Part shown: positions 53,837 through 61,736 of the stretch, piece by piece | Position numbering within the stretch: position 1 is the first letter of the stretch | Layout of the letters: the number at the start of each line of letters is the position of its first letter | Source of the DNA: Paludibacteraceae bacterium | GTDB lineage: Bacteria > Bacteroidota > Bacteroidia > Bacteroidales > Paludibacteraceae | DNA: 63,585 nucleotides | Reading direction: 5' to 3' | Assembly: GCA_017384225.1 (NCBI GenBank) | Contig: JAFNUD010000026.1 | Coordinates: 1-63,585 of the forward strand | Notes under the pieces: generated by a model | Told to the model about the DNA's origin: nothing | Databases searched by the model: none | The model's input: only the letters and a program-made list of their open reading frames with translations | Program-made: the position numbers and the translations under genes

Positions 53837-54502
53837 TTATTTTCTAAATTGTTGCCATTTTTCAGGAATAGAATACTTTAATTCACCTTGTTGTACTGTA
53901 TCTTCCATTAAAGCATTTTCAAATTTTCGTAGATTATTACCCAACAGCACAGGTTTACTCCTGTGATGCAACATATTATCTTTCAAATCATTGCTAAAAT
54001 TAGACGGTGGAAAATAAACCTTAATACCCACTTTAGGGTAATGTTTTTGTATAAATTCTAATGGTGGTATCAAATCACTATCGGCACTTACTAATACGAT
54101 TTTATCTGTTCTGTTCAACACACAATCTTCAATCATTCGAACAGATATGTTCACATCAGTTTTTTTCTCTTCAGGTTTGTTAATGCTTCCTTTACAAAAT
54201 GGGCAAACGATAGTTTTTTCTAAGTACTTTCCTCTGATGATTTCAAAAGTCCCCTTATTAAGTAACTTATTTGCATTTAAGAAAGCACTCTGCCTACTAT
54301 TTTTCTCTGGGCTTAACGGTGAAGCAGTAAAATACACTACCTTTTCCAATTGCTGGTCAGGTCCCAAAAAGCTATCAAAGAGTTTAACTAAATTTATCCA
54401 ATAGGTGTTAGACCAAGCATTGTCCGCTTTGCGTGTTCTGCGTAGTCCAAAGTAGAAGTTAAAACCATCTACATAAAAAGTTACTCGTGTTTTATTTTCC
54501 AT
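53837..54502 (-). CDS. NYN-domain protein (PIN-like nuclease fold)
   Basis: 221 residues. The NYN/PIN acidic pattern is visible: VTFYVDGFNFYFGL (D12), EEKKTDVNISVRMIED (Asp near 118) and VLVSADSDLIPPLEFI (Asp near 140). A CPFC knuckle with a single pair of Cys lies at about 100-103. The closest family is that of NYN proteins with long linkers, thought to cleave RNA; activity here is an inference. It lies in a block of accessory genes and has its own promoter (54585-54592 with CTTG at 54616-54613). Confidence 0.85.
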   Translation of the reverse strand: MENKTRVTFYVDGFNFYFGLRRTRKADNAWSNTYWINLVKLFDSFLGPDQQLEKVVYFTASPLSPEKNSRQSAFLNANKLLNKGTFEIIRGKYLEKTIVCPFCKGSINKPEEKKTDVNISVRMIEDCVLNRTDKIVLVSADSDLIPPLEFIQKHYPKVGIKVYFPPSNFSNDLKDNMLHHRSKPVLLGNNLRKFENALMEDTVQQGELKYSIPEKWQQFRK

Positions 54503-54584
54503 GTTACGTCATATTATAAAAATAAGCCACTCGTAAGTGGCTCTTATCCCTACAAGAAAGTAGGGCGATGCTTTAATTTCGATG

Positions 54585-54616
54585 CAAAGGTAATACAAAA
54601 AAATGAATTGTACAAG
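54585..54616 (-). promoter_or_regulatory. Promoter of the NYN-domain gene
   Basis: Minus strand: CTTG (54616-54613), 20 nt, TACCTTTG (54592-54585). Confidence 0.6.
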
Positions 54617-54706
54617 TTTTTTTCTGAAAAAGTGACACTTTTTTCTATTTTTTTGTATTTTTGGATGAGTTTTATCAAAATTTATACCAAAACATATAAA
54701 ATAACC

Positions 54707-54730
54707 AACCGCCCCTTTGTGGGGGCGGTT
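54707..54730 (+). repeat. AACCGCCC-type hairpin repeat, copy 3
   Basis: AACCGCCCC (54707-54715) pairs with GGGGGCGGTT (54721-54730) over TTTGT. It lies 25 bp after the stop of the frameshifted secreted protein gene on the opposite strand. Confidence 0.8.
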
Positions 54731-54755
54731 TTCGAAGTTGTTTTGTAGTTGATTG

Positions 54756-55798
54756 TTAGAGCTTTTGTCCTTCGGCGCTGTATATAACGCTATCAATACA
54801 GATGAGGAGCTGACCATCTTTGATGGTCTTGAACACATTCTTGTTGGTTGTGATTTGTTCAAGAGCCGTAGTAACCGCTGTGCCAGTGATTGTCATTGCA
54901 TAAATGGCTGTCTCTTGAGCGTGAATAAACTCACCTGTAAGTGTAAATTCACTATCTGTAGTGCTGAAAGTCACTGCGGTAGAAGTAGCTGAGATGTCAC
55001 CTGCTTGTAACTCTGCCTCTTCATAGACGATATGATCCGAAGTGGATGTACCATACAATGGATTGTAAGGTTGGTATTATTATCCCAAGCGCCCGTTACT
55101 ATTACATTACCATCGAGTTCGGTATAGTGAGCATTAACAATATTGACTGGAGTCTTTTTGAGTTGAGAAGCTGTCATAGAGACAGTATAAGTATTACCAA
55201 TGGCGTCTTGGAATGTACCAGATAGAGTGTATTTGCCTAAACCTGACACATTCACCGTTTCTGCCAGTATGTCTGTTTCGCCATACATACCCAATACATC
55301 AGCATTATCACCATTGACCATATTCTCTATGATGATTTTTAGTATAGTACCATTAACCTCACCAACAAATATTGTTTCCAACGCATTGGGCTTGTAATAA
55401 TGTGCGTCGTTGCAGGTCAATTCTATGGTCTTTAGTGATTCTAAACTTGCTATTACTTGGTATGTAATGGATGTATTTTCCTCTTCTTGGAGCGTAGCCG
55501 TAAGCGTTTCTACGCCATCAACAACAGCCCAAGTGCCTGTACCCGAAACGCTTACATTGTATTCGGACAAGTAGCCATACACATCAAAATCACCATAAGC
55601 ATCTTCTTTTCCGTTATAGATAGACAACTGATTGCCAATAGCGTCTTCCAATAATAGGAAGCGATAACTGCCCATACGAGAAACTGGTGTTTTTACCATG
55701 CCTGAAAGAGTGACATTGATTACTTGTTGGTCTTGTGCACTGAGGGAGAAGACCATAGCAAAGATTGCAAAGATTGTAAATGTTCGTTTCATATTCAT
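54756..55798 (-). pseudogene. Secreted beta-rich protein gene split by a frameshift
   Basis: Two frames form one gene. The 5' part (54971-55798) has a signal peptide (MKRTFTIFAIFAMVFSLSAQ) and two similar ~110-residue modules (VNVTLSGMVKTP..., ILKIIIENMV...) up to VIVTGAWDNNTNLTI. There the frame shifts, at about 55045-55050. The other frame (54756-55058) continues the same module with PLYGTSTSDHIVYEEAEL and ends in GQLLICIDSVIYSAEGQKL, a variant of the IRDGVKY tail. Restoring one frame gives about 345 residues. Family unknown. The break could be real decay or a sequencing error. Confidence 0.75.
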
Positions 55799-55836
55799 TG
55801 AAGTTGTATAAGTTAATTCACATAATTATATTAGCG

Positions 55837-56159
55837 TCAGTTTGATAAAAATAGCGTTAAATATTGTACGCCATCGTTAGTAATATAATACTTTTGTGTA
55901 GGAGATGTTGGTTTTTGCGGTTCAGTCATAGACATTAATCCTGCTTCTATCAATGGTGTAATATAATCACGCTTGAATTTATAAACATCCTTAAAACCAA
56001 ATCCTTGGCAAATTTGATGTGCTGAGCATGGGGATGTGTATTTTAGTATTCGTTGTGTAATTTGTTGTATAGTTAGTTGATTTCTTACTGCCAACTTGCT
56101 GCCAACTTACTGCCAACTTGTTGCTCATTGTTTAGATGGATAATTTCTTCTATTGTCAT
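55837..56159 (-). CDS. Winged-helix protein, out of frame through an 11-bp tandem repeat
   Basis: The open part (55837-56094, 85 residues from a TTG) is a winged helix like the C-termini of Fic and RecG-like AAA_4 proteins: GFGFKDVYKFKRDYITPLIEAGLMSMTEPQKPTSPTQKYYITNDG. The likely start is the ATG at 56159 (MTIEEIIHLNNEQQVGSKLA), placed 20 bp after a perfect promoter. Between them lie three copies of AAGTTGGCAG(T/C). The ATG frame then ends in TAA after 25 residues; with two copies instead of three the two parts would join into one frame of about 103 residues. So copy number may switch the gene. Confidence 0.6.
56073..56107. repeat. 11-bp tandem repeat, three units
   Basis: On the minus strand AAGTTGGCAGT, AAGTTGGCAGC, AAGTTGGCAGT. 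The ATG at 56159 and the downstream frame start at 56094 are 65 bp apart; removing one unit gives 54, a multiple of three. Confidence 0.85.
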
Positions 56160-56178
56160 ATTCTTCTGAAATTTGCTG

Positions 56179-56210
56179 CAAAGTTACACTTTTTTGTGCA
56201 GATATGCAAA
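56179..56210 (-). promoter_or_regulatory. Promoter of the switchable winged-helix gene
   Basis: Minus strand: TTTG (56210-56207), 20 nt, TAACTTTG (56186-56179). Confidence 0.75.
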
Positions 56211-56243
56211 TATATGCATATATTTTGTTTACATAATACATCC

Positions 56244-56310
56244 AACCGCCTTTGTGGGGTGGTGGGGGGGGGGAAGATACAAATGGTTCGGGGTAACGAA
56301 ATTGCACAAT
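56244..56310 (+). repeat. AACCGCCC-type hairpin repeat, copy 4, with G10 tract
   Basis: AACCGCC (56244-56250) pairs imperfectly with GGGGTGGT (56256-56263), then ten G (56264-56273), then AAGATACAAATGGTTC. Confidence 0.75.
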
Positions 56311-56417
56311 GGCTTATTTAATGGCAAAATTATCCTATGCGGCGCATAAATTACCACTAAAGTAGAAGAAAAAGCATAAAAATCAACATAAAAGTTGATT
56401 ATTTCAAAAAAATGTAT

Positions 56418-56425
56418 TATCTTTG
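56418..56425 (+). promoter_or_regulatory. -7 element of the toxin-antitoxin operon
   Basis: TATCTTTG, with GTTG (56394-56397) 20 nt upstream; 31 bp before the first gene. Confidence 0.65.
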
Positions 56426-56455
56426 CACAAAATTTGCAACTAAACAACAAAAGAT

Positions 56456-56935
56456 ATGGCAACTGTTATTATTGAAGAGATTACCAAAACTGAAAAAGCA
56501 GGTTTATTTACCATCTGTTTTGAAGGTGACGCAGCAACTGAGTTTGAGAAATTTATGAACAAATTCAAGGAAGATGCGGAGCGTAAAGACGACTTATCTA
56601 TTATATTGACAGCCATCAATAAAATGCTGACAGCAAGTGGTTTCTTGGAGAGATATTTTCGTTACGAAGGCAAAATGAGCGATCGAGTTGTAGCACTTCC
56701 TATTGAACCATTGAAAATACGATTGTATTGTTTGCGATTGTCAGATAGCATTTTGATTGTAGGTAATGGAGGTATTAAAGATACTAAAACATATCAAGAG
56801 AATGATGAGTTGAATGGATATGTGATAACTCTACAGCAATTAGACAATCTTCTCAAACAAGCAGAAAAGAGTGGTAAAATCACTATTGAGAAAACAGATA
56901 TATCAGGTATCAATACTCAAAAATTTGAATTATGA
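56456..56935 (+). CDS. Putative RelE/HigB-like toxin
   Basis: 159 residues. The C-terminal half has the RelE-type pattern IRLYCLRLSDSILIVGNGGIKDTKTYQENDEL, which is typical of toxin proteins of host-phage Gp49-like and HigB-like families. The N-terminal half (about 1-70) is acidic and helical. It overlaps the HTH gene that follows by four bases (ATGA), as in higBA-type operons, where the toxin comes first. An mRNA-cleaving role is inferred from the fold and context; no catalytic residue can be named with confidence. Confidence 0.7.
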   Translation: MATVIIEEITKTEKAGLFTICFEGDAATEFEKFMNKFKEDAERKDDLSIILTAINKMLTASGFLERYFRYEGKMSDRVVALPIEPLKIRLYCLRLSDSILIVGNGGIKDTKTYQENDELNGYVITLQQLDNLLKQAEKSGKITIEKTDISGINTQKFEL

Positions 56936-57195
56936 GCAAGACAAAACAATTATTCGATGAGTTAGTAACAACCACTCCACCCGAGATTAAGCAACGAGTG
57001 GATTGGTCGTTTGCTATAGCAGACAAGATTAGCAATATACTGAAACAACGAGGTATGTCACAAAAAGAATTTGCTCATCTTGTAGGTAATACAGAAACAG
57101 AGGTAAGCCGTTGGTGTGGAGGAACACATAACTTTACACTTGCAACATTAGCAAAAATCTCATCTGCTTTAGGAGAGTCTATCATAACAATATAG
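56932..57195 (+). CDS. XRE-family HTH antitoxin
   Basis: 87 residues. HTH motif about 41-77: RGMSQKEFAHLVGNTETEVSRWCGGTHNFTLATLAKISSAL. The leading helix (QRVDWSFAIADKISNIL) fits antitoxins of HigA type. It overlaps the upstream toxin-like gene by four bases and so should be translated with it; it would bind the toxin and repress the shared promoter at 56418. Followed by a strong terminator. Confidence 0.85.
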   Translation: MSKTKQLFDELVTTTPPEIKQRVDWSFAIADKISNILKQRGMSQKEFAHLVGNTETEVSRWCGGTHNFTLATLAKISSALGESIITI

Positions 57196-57222
57196 TTGAT
57201 AGCAAAATTCCCCTTACACAAG

Positions 57223-57258
57223 AACAATCGTGCCTTTGGGACACGATTGTTTTTTTTA
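57223..57258 (+). terminator. Rho-independent terminator after the toxin-antitoxin pair
   Basis: AACAATCGTG (57223-57232) pairs with CACGATTGTT (57242-57251), followed by eight more bases of T-rich sequence (TTTTTTTA). Confidence 0.9.
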
Positions 57259-57346
57259 TATTCTCCTTGCCTATGGCAGAAATCTAAACTATCCCAACTA
57301 ATAAATGGAGGTATATTACCAACAACTTCACCACAATAAAATAACC

Positions 57347-57369
57347 AACCGCCCTTGGTGGGGGCGGTT
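57347..57369 (+). repeat. AACCGCCC-type hairpin repeat, copy 5
   Basis: AACCGCCC (57347-57354) pairs with GGGGCGGTT (57361-57369) over TTGGTG, followed by GGATATGGAATAG and TACAAATGAG. It lies about 55 bp from the stop of the 44-residue peptide gene. Confidence 0.8.
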
Positions 57370-57425
57370 GGATATGGAATAGCCTGACGGCTTGTAGTAC
57401 AAATGAGAATTGTTAAAGGTAGCGA

Positions 57426-57560
57426 TTAATCTCCGTAAGCACCGCTAACAGCGTCACCTGTTGGGATAAAGCTTGCACCCTTAGGACTACCAGCCATGAT
57501 TGCGTTCTCACCAAGGAGCTCAATTGCCTCAGTTTGAGGCGCGATATATGATTTTTTCAT
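57426..57560 (-). CDS. 44-residue peptide gene (MKKxYIxP type)
   Basis: An ATG at 57560 opens a 44-codon frame: MKKSYIAPQTEAIELLGENA, then IMAGSPKGASFIPTGDA and VSGAYGD. The start MKK(S/T)YIxPxxE is a pattern common to short peptides of Bacteroidales, usually with a variable Gly/Ser/Asp-rich end, as here. There is no signal peptide and no membrane helix. Function unknown. It lies downstream of the 1,133-aa starch-binding-type protein gene, from which a hairpin array separates it. A coding gene is favoured by the conserved start and the composition; length alone would not support it. Confidence 0.65.
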   Translation of the reverse strand: MKKSYIAPQTEAIELLGENAIMAGSPKGASFIPTGDAVSGAYGD

Positions 57561-57577
57561 AATCAAAACTTTGTTTT

Positions 57578-57730
57578 GTGACCGCTTCGCTGTTGGATAT
57601 TAGACCGTTTTGTTTCACTTCACTGTTAGACCGCGACTTTCGTCGCTGTTGGATTTCTAGTATCTAACAGGGCATTCGCCCGATCTAACAACGATAGTGA
57701 TCTAATTTCTAACAGCCGTTAGGCGATCTG
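57578..57730. repeat. Modular hairpin array, convergent TGTTAGATC spacers
   Basis: First half: TGTTAGACC and TGTTGGAT around CGCTTCGCTG, GCGAC-TTTC-GTCGC and others. Second half: ATCTAACA and GATCTAACA around GGGC-ATTC-GCCC, ACGATAGTG and GCC-GTTA-GGC. The spacer flips orientation near 57655-57665, as it does in the ychF-flanking arrays. Confidence 0.8.
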
Positions 57731-57736
57731 AAATTA

Positions 57737-60700
57737 TTATAATTTTTGTCCTTGTACGTTATACTTCACACCATCACGGATGATGATGAGTTGACCGTTC
57801 TCGATAACCTTAACAGGAGCGTCGGTAGAGAAGATATCCTCAACGCCAGTAGCCTCATTCTCGCCTTGAACGCTCATGCCGATGTAACGACGACCTGGCA
57901 TTGTTTGAGTTGGTTTGACACCTTCTACATCAGACAGATTAAGATATGCACGATAAGCGTTTACTTTGTTTGTTGTACCATCAGCAGGGATAAATGCATT
58001 GCTGTAGAGGATGTAGTTTCCTGCAGGAACAACTGTTTCATTGGTGAAGTTACCAATCAAACCGTTAGCATCAGTAGGATCGTTTGCTTTATTGCCTGTG
58101 TAAACAACCTTGATTTGGTTTGCAGTTGAAGCTTTCTCAAATATGTAAGGAACGCCAGCCTCCAATTCTGTAACACTCGCGAGATATACGGCAGGCTTAC
58201 CATCTTCTGTTCCTTGACCTACAACTTCGAAGAATGTAGCACCGCTTGTGCTTGCAGAAGCGTATGGCAAGCAAATAGTACCATAGGTATTGGTTACATT
58301 GCGAGCGTAGCCAGTTTGGTTGATGGAGATATTATTTGCAGTCTTCTTGAAATAGAATGTGTAGATACCATCTTCAAGAACGATATTATCTTCACCTCCA
58401 CCTGTGTATGTTGCATTGCTGTAAGCATCTACATTACCGCACCAAGCAGTTGCTGTACCATCGGTGAGAGTAACTACCTTAATAGCGTCAGTTGCTTTGA
58501 TGATAACTTGATCTGTAAGTACATACTCATCTGCATTACCAGGGTTAACGGTCATTGGAATACCATTTGTCCAGTCACCGTTTACACCCATGAGAACGTA
58601 AGTGATAACTGCAGGAGGAACATCACCTGTCTTAGTCAATGTAACAGCAATGTCTTTAGAAGACTCTGTGAAGGTGATTGTTACGGTGTAAATAGCGTTG
58701 CCTTCATAATTTTCAGGAACGATATTCCAGTTTTCTGCAGGATATTCACCATTACCAAAGTCATGGTTCTTAACCACCTTGAATCCTACTGTACCTGTTA
58801 TTTTAACACCAGTTTTTGCCCATGTGAATGTGCCATCGCCTTTATCGGTCATGTTATTAGTATTGTCGGTTGGGTCCCAGTTAGTACCACACAAAGCAGC
58901 GTCACCAGCAACGGTATAAACTGCTTGAGCAGGAGTGTATTCGCCTGTTTTCTCAGGTACAGCAGTCAATGAAGTGCCAACAGTGTATGTATAAACGATA
59001 GTATATACACCGTTTTCATCGATAGTTACTTTTTGGTTACCCTCTGCTGGATATGCACCATCACCCCATGCGCCATTCTTAGCCACTTTATATTCATAGT
59101 CGCCAGCTTCAAGTTGAAGACCTGTTTTGGTAAGTGTATAAGCCTCACCATCTTTAGTCATAAGGTTTTCTGCGTTTGCTGGATCCCAGTTTGCGCCAGT
59201 AATAGCAGTAGCACCTACGATGGTGTATGTTGGAGGAGTAGCCCATTTAGCTACTACGTCGTTTGCAGTCCATGTGCGGTTAGCGTCTAAGTCATTACCA
59301 TCTTCTTTTTTCTCAACATAATCCCAACTTGCTTGGCAAGCGTATTTGTATCCGTCGGTTTCTCTTGCACCAGCGATTTCGATAGTAAATTCATTAGCAT
59401 TAGCTGTTGCTGTCATCTCTTGGAAGTTCCATCCATTCATATCACCCGCGATATAGCACTTCTCGGTGCCAGCAGGAACGGTAACAGTGTAAGTGAGAGG
59501 AGCAACATAAGGTGTCAAGCCGTCGAAGGTAATTTTACCAGCAGTAGCATCAAAGATAACAGTGATTTCTTTCTCTGCTGCGAGAGTAATCTTGATGTTG
59601 TTGTAGCCATCATTAGGATTAGACACTTCTTCGTAAGCTGCACCGAGTTCGGTATAACCCCATGTTTTCTCCCATGTACCATTGGTTACTTTGAGCGTAT
59701 GATCGCCATCAGCAAGAGTTACAGTAGCTTTGTAAACAGTGCCGTCAAGGGTCATACCATTCTCTGCTTTTTTAGGATTATCACCATTGAATGAACCTAC
59801 GATGTAGTAGTCAAAGATTGGATCTGGTGCTTTCTCTGTCAAACCTTCGAGGGTAATTTTCTTTTCGTTCTTATCGAACTTAACGGTAATAGTTTTCTCT
59901 GCGTCGAGAGTAACTTTAATATTACCACTTGCATCAGCAGTCTCATCGTATGCTACTGCCAAATCGCTAAATCCCCAGTGGCATCCGTCATTCCAAGTAC
60001 CGTTGTTCACTTTCAGTTCATTAACACCAGCAGCAAGAGTTACCTCTTTCTCATAAACGCCGTCAGCGTTCTCATCGGTCATACCGAAGTTGGCATCTTT
60101 CAAGCCCCAATTGTTAATAGTACCTATAACATAGTAATCAAATGTAGGAGTTGGCTCTGGTTTTGCCTCTGGTTCAATAGCTGCCTCGCAATCAACTTCA
60201 GTAACAGAACATTTGCCACCTACTTTATTGAGTGCAGAAATTTGGTAGCAAGCATTTTCGGAAACACCTTCAATATTTACTGTTTGGTTCTCATCTCCGT
60301 TCCAACCTGTACCATTCTTGAAGATTACATTCAATTCAATGCAGTTCTTTGTAATAACATACCAGTTGCCATCTTTGGTTGGAGTAACTTCTTCGCCTTC
60401 GCCACCAGTAGGCCATACCCATGCTGTAATCTCATTCTCCCATGCACCAGGAACAACAGCTTTCACAGTAATATCTTTTGCAACAGCGCCGCAATCAATA
60501 ACAGTTGCAGTTCCTTTAGTTGAACCTGATTGGTTGATTTGAAGACAAACATCCTCTGTGTAGCACAAGTCAACAGTTTGGTTTTTGTCTGACCAAGCTG
60601 AACCGTTTTTGAAGATCACATACAATGCACCAGCATTTTTTGTTACTACATAGTAGTCGCCTTCTTTTGTAAGAGGACCTACATCACTACCTGAGGCGTT

Positions 60701-61138
60701 TTCCGATGTCCACACATGAGCATAAATATCGTTTGTCCAATGTGCAGGTACTTGAGCTCTTACAGTAATATCGTGAGGAGCAGGTGCAGTAGGATAAGTT
60801 ACAGTAAGTTTTTTAGTAGATGTGTTGAAAGAGAATGTATAAGTGCCAGGAATGTTGGTGTTAAGCGTAACATCACCTCCTGATGTGCTAAAAGTACTAG
60901 TTGTAGTTGTTGCAGAAATAGTTGTGTTGTTTCTGCCATACCAAGTACTACCATTTTTCACCTTGAGAGTGTAGGTGGTCTTTCCTGGCAAATCAACGGT
61001 ACAAGTAGCAGTTGATCCAGAAACGGTCATTGCCTTACCAGAACTCCAGTCTGTCAATGTTCCCATAAGGGCCCATTGGGCATTCGCTGTCATCGCACAC
61101 AGGATGGCTGCGAAAAATAAAAAGATTGATTTTTTCAT
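57737..61138 (-). CDS. Secreted starch-binding-type multimodular protein (1,133 aa)
   Basis: Signal peptide MKKSIFLFFAAILCAMTANA. Residues ~120-320 hold two CBM26-like modules (DITVRAQVPAHWTNDIYAHVWTSENA...LYVIFKNGSAWSDKNQTVDL and DITVKAVVPGAWENEITAWVWPTGG...LNVIFKNGTGWNGDENQTVNI). The next ~500 residues are SusE/F-like beta modules with repeats of YYVIGTINNWG, YYIVGSFNGDNP, CYIAGDMNGWNF, YTIVGATAITGANWDP and YTVAGDAALCGTNWDP. A domain with GTICLPYASAST follows, and the tail KVIENGQLIIIRDGVKYNVQGQKL, the motif shared with other secreted proteins here. Binding of starch or related glucans is inferred from module type. No sus genes lie next to it. Confidence 0.88.
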   Translation of the reverse strand: MKKSIFLFFAAILCAMTANAQWALMGTLTDWSSGKAMTVSGSTATCTVDLPGKTTYTLKVKNGSTWYGRNNTTISATTTTSTFSTSGGDVTLNTNIPGTYTFSFNTSTKKLTVTYPTAPAPHDITVRAQVPAHWTNDIYAHVWTSENASGSDVGPLTKEGDYYVVTKNAGALYVIFKNGSAWSDKNQTVDLCYTEDVCLQINQSGSTKGTATVIDCGAVAKDITVKAVVPGAWENEITAWVWPTGGEGEEVTPTKDGNWYVITKNCIELNVIFKNGTGWNGDENQTVNIEGVSENACYQISALNKVGGKCSVTEVDCEAAIEPEAKPEPTPTFDYYVIGTINNWGLKDANFGMTDENADGVYEKEVTLAAGVNELKVNNGTWNDGCHWGFSDLAVAYDETADASGNIKVTLDAEKTITVKFDKNEKKITLEGLTEKAPDPIFDYYIVGSFNGDNPKKAENGMTLDGTVYKATVTLADGDHTLKVTNGTWEKTWGYTELGAAYEEVSNPNDGYNNIKITLAAEKEITVIFDATAGKITFDGLTPYVAPLTYTVTVPAGTEKCYIAGDMNGWNFQEMTATANANEFTIEIAGARETDGYKYACQASWDYVEKKEDGNDLDANRTWTANDVVAKWATPPTYTIVGATAITGANWDPANAENLMTKDGEAYTLTKTGLQLEAGDYEYKVAKNGAWGDGAYPAEGNQKVTIDENGVYTIVYTYTVGTSLTAVPEKTGEYTPAQAVYTVAGDAALCGTNWDPTDNTNNMTDKGDGTFTWAKTGVKITGTVGFKVVKNHDFGNGEYPAENWNIVPENYEGNAIYTVTITFTESSKDIAVTLTKTGDVPPAVITYVLMGVNGDWTNGIPMTVNPGNADEYVLTDQVIIKATDAIKVVTLTDGTATAWCGNVDAYSNATYTGGGEDNIVLEDGIYTFYFKKTANNISINQTGYARNVTNTYGTICLPYASASTSGATFFEVVGQGTEDGKPAVYLASVTELEAGVPYIFEKASTANQIKVVYTGNKANDPTDANGLIGNFTNETVVPAGNYILYSNAFIPADGTTNKVNAYRAYLNLSDVEGVKPTQTMPGRRYIGMSVQGENEATGVEDIFSTDAPVKVIENGQLIIIRDGVKYNVQGQKL

Positions 61139-61238
61139 AAATGTTTTTGATTTAAAAAGTTAAATAAAAATTGTTAGTTGTTTTTATGTTGTTTTTGTTT
61201 GTTTCAGAGTTTCATGCAGCGGAGCTGCTTGTTTCACG

Positions 61239-61350
61239 CCCGTTGGGCTGTTTCTATTCTTTGCCTTTCTAGGCGGATGCCGCTCTTTCCATTCCGTTGG
61301 AAAGACGCTCCGGGCTGAAGCGAAATTGGTTTCGCTATCGCTTCACGAAT
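61239..61350. repeat. 112-bp direct repeat, left copy
   Basis: Identical over all 112 bp to 62478-62589. It contains hairpins CCCGTTGGG, GGCG-GAT-GCCG (approx.), TTCCGTTGGAA and a larger GAAGCGAAA/TTTCGCTATCGCTTC pairing. The two copies bracket the YafQ-type toxin-antitoxin pair. Confidence 0.95.
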
Positions 61351-61382
61351 AATGGCTAAAGCGTTGTTATATGAAAATAGAC

Positions 61383-61411
61383 AAAAAAGTCTGACAAGTT
61401 GTTGTCAGACT
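61383..61411 (-). terminator. Terminator after the YafQ-type toxin gene
   Basis: AGTCTGACAA (61388-61397) pairs with TTGTCAGACT (61402-61411) over GTTG. The minus strand continues as TTTTTT (61388-61383). Confidence 0.85.
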
Positions 61412-61458
61412 GAAAGTATGTGAAGGACTATAAAACTACCGAAATAGGCGGGTTTAAA

Positions 61459-61734
61459 CTATCCAAAAATATCAGAGTGGGTACCCGTACCTGTAAATAT
61501 TAATGTCAATTCATTATCATTTTGAATCCACACCAACAACCAATCCCCTTTAATATGCGCCTCCCAATAGTTGGCATAATTACCAGATAACTTATGTGGA
61601 CGATATGAGAGAGGCAGTTGACCTTTCTCTGCCAAAATACGAATAGCCTCTTTTAACAACTCCAAATCGTAGCCGCGTTTTTGGCATCGCTTGGTATCTT
61701 TGTTAAAAGCATTAGTGTATTTAACCTTGTACAT
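61459..61734 (-). CDS. YafQ-family toxin (RelE superfamily)
   Basis: 91 residues from the ATG at 61734, two bases after the antitoxin stop; a TTG at 61740 is an alternative. Family pattern: YTNAFNKDTKRCQKRGYDLELLKEAIRIL, LPLSYRPHKLSGNYANYWEAHIKGDWLLVWIQ and the end LIFTGTGTHSDIFG. The His in the HKLSG segment, the HIKGDW segment and the C-terminal THSDIFG match YafQ, a ribosome-dependent mRNA endonuclease. Partner of the upstream antitoxin gene, with a terminator after it. Confidence 0.92.
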   Translation of the reverse strand: MYKVKYTNAFNKDTKRCQKRGYDLELLKEAIRILAEKGQLPLSYRPHKLSGNYANYWEAHIKGDWLLVWIQNDNELTLIFTGTGTHSDIFG

Positions 61735-61736
61735 AC

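Larger units (their letters stand above)
61139..61458. other. 320-bp gene-free stretch with hairpins and the first 112-bp repeat
   Basis: It holds hairpin GCAGC-GGA-GCTGC after GTTTCATG (61210-61228), CGCCCGTTGGGC, the 112-bp direct repeat (61239-61350) and the terminator of the YafQ gene (61383-61411). No gene seen. Confidence 0.7.

Noticed and set aside
52834-57195. Prophage remnant
   Set aside because: The kinase-like domain and toxin-antitoxin pair can occur in phages, but no structural, packaging or integrase gene is present.
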